Shown one piece after another: positions 24,332 through 30,663 of a DNA stretch of 38,939 nt. This stretch comes from Elusimicrobiota bacterium (GTDB lineage Bacteria > Elusimicrobiota > Elusimicrobia > Elusimicrobiales > UBA9959). Both the position numbers and the translations under genes were made by a program. Below the pieces are notes generated by a model. It saw only the letters and a list, made by a program, of their open reading frames with translations. It was not told the origin of the DNA and made no database searches. The stretch covers positions 1-38,939 of the forward strand of contig JAHJSU010000297.1 of assembly GCA_018829985.1 (NCBI GenBank), written 5' to 3'. Position 1 is the stretch's first letter. Each line of letters starts with the position of its first letter.

Positions 24332-25767
24332 CGTCCGCCGTAGGCGGACGGGTTAGCCGGTATCTCAAACCAGAAGTCGGAGCCGGCGCCCGGTTCCGAA
24401 TCAAAGCCGATGCGCCCTTTGTGCATGTCTATGATGCCTTTGGCCAGCGCCAGGCCGAGCCCCGTGCCCCCGGCGGCGTCGACGGATGAGGCCTGGCCGA
24501 AAACAGAAAACAGTTTCCCGCGGTCCTCAGGGGGTATGCCGCGTCCGGAGTCCGTTACGCGGGCCCGGAAGATCTTTCCATCCGGGGAAAAACCCGCGCT
24601 GACCGTTATTCTGCCGCCTGCCGGAGTGAATTTTATGGCGTTCGAGATCAGATTCGTGAATACATGCGCGAGGAGCTCCCTGTCCAGGCTTATGGGGCGG
24701 CCGGGTTCGGCCGCTATATCAAGCGTAAGCCCGTTTTCCGCCGCTTTCGGTTTAAAGAAGGCCGTTACGTCGCGCGCCAGAGCGCAGGGATCCGCCCGGG
24801 TCTTGTGCAGATCCATCTTTCCCCGCTCTATTTTCGCCAGGTCCAGCAGGCTGGTAACGAAATTAGCCAGCCGCCCGGCGTTGGCCTTTATGCGCTCAAG
24901 ACTTTCCTTTTCCGCTTTAGGCCTGCGTGTCCGGAGCAGAAGCGACACGTGGCTTTCTATGGCCCCCAGCGGGGAGCGCAGTTCATGGGTCACGGAAGCG
25001 GTAAAATCTTTTTTTATGGTCTCAAGCTCCAGCAGTTTCTGGGACATGGCGTTGAAATTCGCGGCAAGCTGGGCTATCTCGTCCGAACCTGAAATATCCA
25101 CCTTATGCCCGAAGCGGCCCTCGCCCAGGACTTTTGTCTCGGCGGAGAGGGCTCTGAGCCGTCTGGTAAGGTGAAAGTTCAAGACGAGGGCCAGCAGCGC
25201 GGAAACGCATACCGCGGCGGCGAGCGAGTATAGCAGGCGTCTTAAAAGTTCAGCCAGAAGCCTGGAGCGTTCCTGAAGCAGGTATTTGCGGGAAAGATAA
25301 AGCCTTGCCCCGTAATCTCCGGCCCTGAATTCCTCCGGAGGGCCGTCTTTCGAGGGATGCCCGCCAAACAGTCCGGCGCTGTGCCCGCCGGGTTGTATTG
25401 GCGGGGGTCCGCCGTGCTGTGTGGCGGAAGGGATGAGGGATGAGGGATGAGGGTAACCGGCGCGGGCGGCTTTCGCGGCCCGGGGCCTGACGGGCTGCCA
25501 GGACTTGCCGTTAAAAGTCTCGATCGCGGCGATCTCGGGATGATAAGCGTAAAGATTTGAAAGATAGTCCACCAGCATCAGCGGATCGCGGGCAAGGTTC
25601 GCTTCGGCCAGGATATTTTTCACTCCCTGGGCGGTAAGACTTATTTTCTGGAGTTCATTGGCGATGATGCCGCTGCGCTGGAAGCGGAAAAATATGAAAG
25701 AGAGCAGGCCCGCCGAAAGCAGGGCGGTTATCACCAGCGCCGCGTTCAGTTTATGGTAGAGCTTCAT
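24322..25767 (-). CDS. Membrane sensor histidine kinase (HAMP, HisKA, HATPase) with repeat-encoded insert in the sensor domain
   Basis: TM1, HAMP, SVTHELRSPLGAIESHVSLL, NLISNAIKFTP, DSGRGIPPEDRGKLF, GTGLGLALAKGI. Confidence 0.93.
   Translation of the reverse strand: MKLYHKLNAALVITALLSAGLLSFIFFRFQRSGIIANELQKISLTAQGVKNILAEANLARDPLMLVDYLSNLYAYHPEIAAIETFNGKSWQPVRPRAAKAARAGYPHPSSLIPSATQHGGPPPIQPGGHSAGLFGGHPSKDGPPEEFRAGDYGARLYLSRKYLLQERSRLLAELLRRLLYSLAAAVCVSALLALVLNFHLTRRLRALSAETKVLGEGRFGHKVDISGSDEIAQLAANFNAMSQKLLELETIKKDFTASVTHELRSPLGAIESHVSLLLRTRRPKAEKESLERIKANAGRLANFVTSLLDLAKIERGKMDLHKTRADPCALARDVTAFFKPKAAENGLTLDIAAEPGRPISLDRELLAHVFTNLISNAIKFTPAGGRITVSAGFSPDGKIFRARVTDSGRGIPPEDRGKLFSVFGQASSVDAAGGTGLGLALAKGIIDMHKGRIGFDSEPGAGSDFWFEIPANPSAYGGREG
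25366..25453. repeat. Repeat cassette inside the histidine kinase CDS
   Basis: cccgccaaacagtccggcgctgtgcccgccgggttgtattggcgggggtccgccgtgctgtgtggcgga + ggatgagggatgagggatgaggg; related to 50-92. Confidence 0.7.
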
Positions 25768-25786
25768 GATTTAAGATACATCTTAA

Positions 25787-25868
25787 GAAGTCAGAAGACA
25801 GAAATCAGAAGTCAGATTTTTTCCCTCTTTTTCGCTTTCTGACCTCTGCCTTCTGACCTCTGACGTCT
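25787..25868. repeat. Inverted short-word array (CAGAAGT), interrupted downstream by a family A MITE, continuing at 26024-26064
   Basis: near-identical to 19065-19151. Confidence 0.78.
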
Positions 25869-25876
25869 TATCTCTT

Positions 25877-26019
25877 GATTCTCCCGTAAAAAGCCCTAAA
25901 TGGTAGCCGCAGGCTTTAGCCTGCGAAAAACAGTAAGCTATTCCCCGACGAGAACGCAGGCTGAAGCCTGCGGCTACAAAGGCGATTTTTGAGCAAAATT
26001 GACTTTTTACGGAAGAATC
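25877..26019. mobile_element. MITE-like element family A, 143 bp
   Basis: TIRs gattctcccgtaaaaagcc / gactttttacggaagaatc; 7-bp direct repeat atctctt at 25870-25876 and 26020-26026; internal caggctttagcctg and caggctgaagcctg palindromes. Confidence 0.82.
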
Positions 26020-26066
26020 ATCTCTTGCCTCTGACTTCTTACCTCTGTCCTCTGATTTCTGCTGTT

Positions 26067-28091
26067 CTACCGCGACAGCCTTATGATGCGTTCCAGGGCT
26101 TTTTTTGCCTGTGAGTTTTCCGGGTCCAGTGTCAGTATCTTTCTGAAATTGTCGGCTGCTTTGCCGTAATCTCCCTTGGTGTAGTAATCCGCCCCTGTCC
26201 GGTAAAGCTTCTCTATTTCCCTGGCGTTGCCGGAGCCCGTGGCCGGTTTTTCAGCCGCGGCGGCCGGCGCCGCCAGGGCCTCTCCGCCCCGTAGGTTCCC
26301 GGTTTCCATGCCCTCGGGTTCCCAGGCTCCCTGGCCCGGGGCCTTCTTTCCGGCTTCGCTGACCATTTTTGTCAGTTTTTCCTTTTCCGCCGGGTCGGTT
26401 TCCTTTTTAACGGCGGTTTCCCAGTTCTTGCGGGCCTGGGCGTAGTTGCCCAGCAGATAGTTGCAGGAGCCTGTTTTTTTAAGTACGAGAATATTCCCGG
26501 GATCGAATTCCAAGATCTCCTGCAGCTTGATCAAAGCGTCGTCGTATTTTTTGGCGGCGTAGAGCGCGTCCGATTCCTGGAGTTTATATTCCACATACCC
26601 GCGGTTGAAGCCCGGTGGGACCCTGTCGGCTTTTATACGGGAGGTTTCCTCCACCTTGTCCAGGAAATTGGATAATGCGGTGTCCCGGGGACTTTCCCCC
26701 TGGGAGAAAGCCAGCAGTCTGACGGCTTTGGCGTCGTAGCCCCTTAAAAAGTGCTGTATCCCGGCCGACAGCATTTGCTCCCCCGGGGTGCGTTGCGCCG
26801 CGTCTTTAGGTATTGAGGGATAGAAGGCCGCCACCAGCCCCATGCGTTTCACCAGGTTGATCACGGAGGCGTTGGGCAGCAGGTCGTTCGCCTTGTCCAT
26901 CAGCGTCCTGTTCGCCGCGTAATATTTTTCCTGGTTTACCAGGGCCTTGACGTCCTTAAGGCGCGGGTCGTTCAGGTTCATGGTGTTCCGCAAGCCGGAG
27001 TAGTCCGGGCTTTCTCTCAGTTGTTTATACTCGCCGAGAAGCTGCGCGGCATGCTGCTCGTCGGAGGTAAGCGAACCGAAATGGTAGGCCAGGGCCAGCC
27101 TATGGTTGCCGACGGTGCCGCGGACCGTGCCGAGCGGTATTGAAAATCCGTAATCGAACTGGATTTTGTTTATTTTGTAGGACAGCCCGGCCGTCACCTG
27201 CCTGAAATCCCTGTCCCCGGCGCCAAGGGACGCCCTTATTCCCACATCCCCCCTGTCAAGGCTCGGAAAAACTTTTTCAGCCGCGAAAATAAAATCCTTG
27301 TCCAGCTTGCCGGCCGGGCCTTTTTGCATTCTTGCCTCGGCCGTCATAATCATCCACAGGCTTTTATAGGAGCCCCCCAACCTCATTTTCATGGGGACCG
27401 GGTCCGCGGAAGCAAAACCCACGTCGGCCTGCCTTATGTTCATCACCGCCGCGCCGATGGTGTATCTTTTTGTGAGGTTATACACAAGGCCCGCGTCTAT
27501 ATCAATCGCGGATTTTGAGTTTTTCCCCATAAGCACCGGGTCCCCTTCACCCGTGGCGTAGATCCCGTCCATGGCGTTATAGGATTCGTCCAGCCTTGAA
27601 AAGGAATGGGTCAGATATTTGACGGAGGCGCCGGCCGCGAATTTTTCAAATGGTGTGTTTTTCGGCAATCTGAAACCGTATGAGGCCTGGAGGGCGCTTT
27701 CAGTGTATACGCCGGACAGCGAAAACTGGCTCCACAAAAAGCCCGCCGTGCCCAGGCGGCCGCCCCATATGGGAGCGGCTATAACCAGATTTGTAAGCCC
27801 CAGGTTTGAGCCGTCGTCTAAGCCTGAATAGAGCATGGAATGCGAGGCCATCACTTTCGGCCTTTCCACAAAGGCGAGGCCCGCCGGGTTGTAATAGACC
27901 GAACTGGCATCGTCGGCTATGGCCACAAAGGCGTTGCCCATGCCGGGTACTCGCGCGCCTACGCCCAGATCTTCAAAAGCCGCAAAAACAGGGGCTAGCG
28001 TATAGGGGCTAGGGGATAGGGAAAAAACAGCCAACGCAAACAACAGCGATTTTTTCCGCCGGTACGATTTTAATTTTGCCGAAAATTTCAT
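26067..28091 (-). CDS. PorV/UPF0164-like outer-membrane beta-barrel protein with C-terminal TPR repeats
   Basis: LGVGARVPGMGNAFVAIADDASSVYYNPAGLA; TPR-like C-term YYTKGDYGKAADNFRKILTLDPENSQAKKALE. Confidence 0.85.
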   Translation of the reverse strand: MKFSAKLKSYRRKKSLLFALAVFSLSPSPYTLAPVFAAFEDLGVGARVPGMGNAFVAIADDASSVYYNPAGLAFVERPKVMASHSMLYSGLDDGSNLGLTNLVIAAPIWGGRLGTAGFLWSQFSLSGVYTESALQASYGFRLPKNTPFEKFAAGASVKYLTHSFSRLDESYNAMDGIYATGEGDPVLMGKNSKSAIDIDAGLVYNLTKRYTIGAAVMNIRQADVGFASADPVPMKMRLGGSYKSLWMIMTAEARMQKGPAGKLDKDFIFAAEKVFPSLDRGDVGIRASLGAGDRDFRQVTAGLSYKINKIQFDYGFSIPLGTVRGTVGNHRLALAYHFGSLTSDEQHAAQLLGEYKQLRESPDYSGLRNTMNLNDPRLKDVKALVNQEKYYAANRTLMDKANDLLPNASVINLVKRMGLVAAFYPSIPKDAAQRTPGEQMLSAGIQHFLRGYDAKAVRLLAFSQGESPRDTALSNFLDKVEETSRIKADRVPPGFNRGYVEYKLQESDALYAAKKYDDALIKLQEILEFDPGNILVLKKTGSCNYLLGNYAQARKNWETAVKKETDPAEKEKLTKMVSEAGKKAPGQGAWEPEGMETGNLRGGEALAAPAAAAEKPATGSGNAREIEKLYRTGADYYTKGDYGKAADNFRKILTLDPENSQAKKALERIIRLSR
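27991..28021 (-). repeat. C-rich heptads encoding part of the signal peptide (SPSPYTLAP)
   Basis: ccctatcccctagcccctatacgctagcccc on the coding strand. Confidence 0.85.
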
Positions 28092-28112
28092 AAAGCTCCG
28101 CTATACTCTGCT

Positions 28113-28166
28113 CCCCACCCTAGCCCCTAGCCCCTAGCCCCTAGCCCCTTTCCCCTATACCCTATC
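28113..28166 (-). repeat. (GGGGCTA)n heptads in the 5' leader of the PorV-like gene (transcript sense)
   Basis: coding-strand gatagggtataggggaaaggggctaggggctaggggctaggggctagggtgggg. Confidence 0.9.
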
Positions 28167-28563
28167 TTACAACCACCACCAGGCCTTTATAGGTCTTATC
28201 GTTAACGATCACTTCATATATGTAGATTCCGCCCGGCGCCCTGCCGCCGGAGTTGGGATCCCATTCAAGATAATAGTAAAGACGAGGTGTTTCGAATACG
28301 ATAGCCTTGAGCCGCATGGAAGCTAATCTCTCGCCGCGCAGCCCGTAAATGGACGCTGTTATGTGAAAATCCCTGGGGTTATAACACTTGAAAATAAAAG
28401 TATCGTTTTTCTTGTCGCTGTTGGGAGTCACGGTCCTGTTCAGCGCGGCCGAATTCCCCAGGGTCCCGGCGGCTCCGGCGTTCTTCTCCAACGTCGTAAC
28501 CGACAAAAAAAGCGCCGCAAGCATTGCCGGCGGGATCAAAAAGGGCGTCAGATGTTTTTTCAT
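28162..28563 (-). CDS. Signal peptide plus a single FlgD-Ig/CHU_C-like C-terminal domain
   Basis: TVTPNSDKKNDTFIFKCYNPRDFHITASIYGLRGERLASM...WDPNSGGRAPGGIYIYEVIVNDKTYKGLVVVVR. Confidence 0.75.
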   Translation of the reverse strand: MKKHLTPFLIPPAMLAALFLSVTTLEKNAGAAGTLGNSAALNRTVTPNSDKKNDTFIFKCYNPRDFHITASIYGLRGERLASMRLKAIVFETPRLYYYLEWDPNSGGRAPGGIYIYEVIVNDKTYKGLVVVVR

Positions 28564-28602
28564 ATACTGTTATGCCAGGAGGCTGGCATGCGCAATGCCA
28601 GT

Positions 28603-28722
28603 GTAGTATCCCTAACGCCTCTTTACAATGGCTCCCCGCTTTTGTAGCCGCAACCTTTAGGTTGCGCTGTTTTACGCAGGCTAAAGCCTGCGGCTACCGT
28701 AAGAAACTTATGGGACACTACG
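28603..28722. mobile_element. Small palindromic element with inverted ends and nested palindromes
   Basis: gtagtatccctaa / ttatgggacactac ends; core gtagccgcaacctttaggttgcg...cgcaggctaaagcctgcggctac (28644-28697). Confidence 0.5.
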
Positions 28723-28941
28723 CTAGCTTTCCATCTACTCGCCACAATCTTACCTTTTAATTATGACTATTTTATTACGGAAATATGATTTGTTCCGTCT
28801 CACTTTTATAGCCGATTGTCACGAATCCGCAATAATTCAGTCGCAATTGAGGAGTATAATACAAAGTATATAAGGCAAGGTTTACGGGTCTGAGGGTTTT
28901 AGGGGCTAAGGGTTTAAGGGTGGAAAGGGAAGAACGGATTT

Positions 28942-30597
28942 ATGAATATTCTGAGGCATAGCAAAAAGGCAATAGCGGTTTTGGCGGGTCTGTTCGCCGT
29001 TACCCTGGCCCCTAGCCCCTATACCCTATACCCTGCCTTCGGCGCCAGGGTGGAGAGCGCTCATTTCTCGGACGTGAACGGCGGCTTTTCCTATGGGACG
29101 AAATATAGTTATTCGCCCAGTTTCGAGCATAACGGCAACGTGCAGGAAACGGCCGTTTCAACGGCGCAGGCCGGCGCATTTTCGGGCAGAAGCGGCATAC
29201 TGGCGTTTTACCCCCAGCCCTCCCCCGTAAACGACCTGGCGCTGGTCTCCATTTCAAGCTACAGCCTGCGCATCACCTGGACGGCGCCTGTGGCCAACTG
29301 GTACCGCAATACCGGCGCGATTGAAGGATATCTCCTGCGCTACACCAGCGCCGCGTACATGTTCACGGATGCGGCTTTTGCCTCGGCCCAGGACGTGTCC
29401 CAGAACTGGACTCCGCTGGCCGTCGGCGTCCGGGATACGCGCATCATCGAAGGGTTCAACACCGGCACCACTTATTACTTCGCTATTGAGAGCGTAAACG
29501 ACCAACTCCTGCGTTCCGAGCTGTCCAATATAGCCTGCGTGTTCGCTGTGGTCCCCCTGGTGCCCATGAATTTCAAGGTAACTGCCCACCCGACCTCTGT
29601 TACCCTGTCCTGGATAGCTCCGGTCGGTTTTGCCAACCGGATGCCGTTCAATGACCGCTTCAACCCGGTCTACCCGTATGAGATAAAAGCCTATCAGGTT
29701 TTCCGGGCCACGGCGCCGGCCAACGCGGACTGGTTCCCGCTTGGTCCGGAATTATCGTCCGATACCTTCCACTGGACCGACAACACCGCTGAGGCAGGCC
29801 AGCAGTATTTTTACCATGTAAAGGCCCTTAATCAGGCCGGATTTTCCGCCCCGTCATATACCCAGGGCATTACCGGCGCCTCGCTTTATTTTATAGCGGC
29901 CGACAATACCAGCCTCCTTGAGATCCCCGGCGACGGACTTGGCGATTTTGTCTCCGACAGCGCGAACCCGGACCCGATGAGCATTTATACCGTGGAGATA
30001 ACCTCTCACGCGGAAGACCTGGGCGGCCGGGTGGTAAAATCGGTCGAATTTTCCGCCTACAAGGGCGGGATAGAAAGGGACGAGCAATTCAAACTCTCCA
30101 AACCGGCGATCTTGAAGATATATTACAGCACCGGCGGCGCCGTCGTCCCAGCCGGTTCAAACGCCGCGGCCTTGAGCCTTTATTATTACAACGGCGCCAA
30201 ATGGCTTCAGTTTTACGGCAAGGTGAATGAAACGGATAAAAATGTGGAACTCAAGACCACAATGCTCGGAAAATACCAGCTCCGGTCCGTTGAACGCTCC
30301 GTCTCTTTCTCCGCGGACAGGGCGGGACTTTCCAACAGGCTGATCACTCCCAATAGCGACGGCAAAAATGATAATATGGTATTCGTTTTCGACAGTCCGA
30401 TGGATTCCGGCGTCAAAGGGCGTATCTACGATATGAAAGGGGCTTTGGTCGCGAAGATGACCCCCACCGGACCCGTAAGCAATTCCCTGGTCTGGGACGC
30501 CAAAAGCGGCGGCCAGATTGTGCCCGGCGGAGTCTATATCTACCAGCTGGAGTCCGGGGGCAAGGTGTATAACGGCACGGTCGCGGTGATAAAGTAG
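28942..30597 (+). CDS. Secreted fibronectin-type-III-like protein with FlgD/CHU_C-like C-terminal domain
   Basis: signal peptide; LRITWTAPVANWYRN, VTLSWIAPVGF; C-term LITPNSDGKNDNMVFVFD...GGVYIYQLESGGKVYNGTVAVIK. Confidence 0.85.
   Translation: MNILRHSKKAIAVLAGLFAVTLAPSPYTLYPAFGARVESAHFSDVNGGFSYGTKYSYSPSFEHNGNVQETAVSTAQAGAFSGRSGILAFYPQPSPVNDLALVSISSYSLRITWTAPVANWYRNTGAIEGYLLRYTSAAYMFTDAAFASAQDVSQNWTPLAVGVRDTRIIEGFNTGTTYYFAIESVNDQLLRSELSNIACVFAVVPLVPMNFKVTAHPTSVTLSWIAPVGFANRMPFNDRFNPVYPYEIKAYQVFRATAPANADWFPLGPELSSDTFHWTDNTAEAGQQYFYHVKALNQAGFSAPSYTQGITGASLYFIAADNTSLLEIPGDGLGDFVSDSANPDPMSIYTVEITSHAEDLGGRVVKSVEFSAYKGGIERDEQFKLSKPAILKIYYSTGGAVVPAGSNAAALSLYYYNGAKWLQFYGKVNETDKNVELKTTMLGKYQLRSVERSVSFSADRAGLSNRLITPNSDGKNDNMVFVFDSPMDSGVKGRIYDMKGALVAKMTPTGPVSNSLVWDAKSGGQIVPGGVYIYQLESGGKVYNGTVAVIK
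29003..29035 (+). repeat. C-rich heptads encoding part of the signal peptide (LAPSPYTLYP)
   Basis: ccctggcccctagcccctataccctataccctg. Confidence 0.85.
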
Positions 30598-30634
30598 GGG
30601 CTAGGGGCTAGGGGCTAGGGGCTAGGGGCTAGGG
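30597..30634 (+). repeat. (GGGGCTA)x5 heptads in the 5' leader of the 30664 gene, overlapping the upstream stop
   Basis: gtaggggctaggggctaggggctaggggctaggggctaggg. Confidence 0.93.
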
Positions 30635-30663
30635 TGGGGAGCAGAGCATAGCGGAGGATTTTT

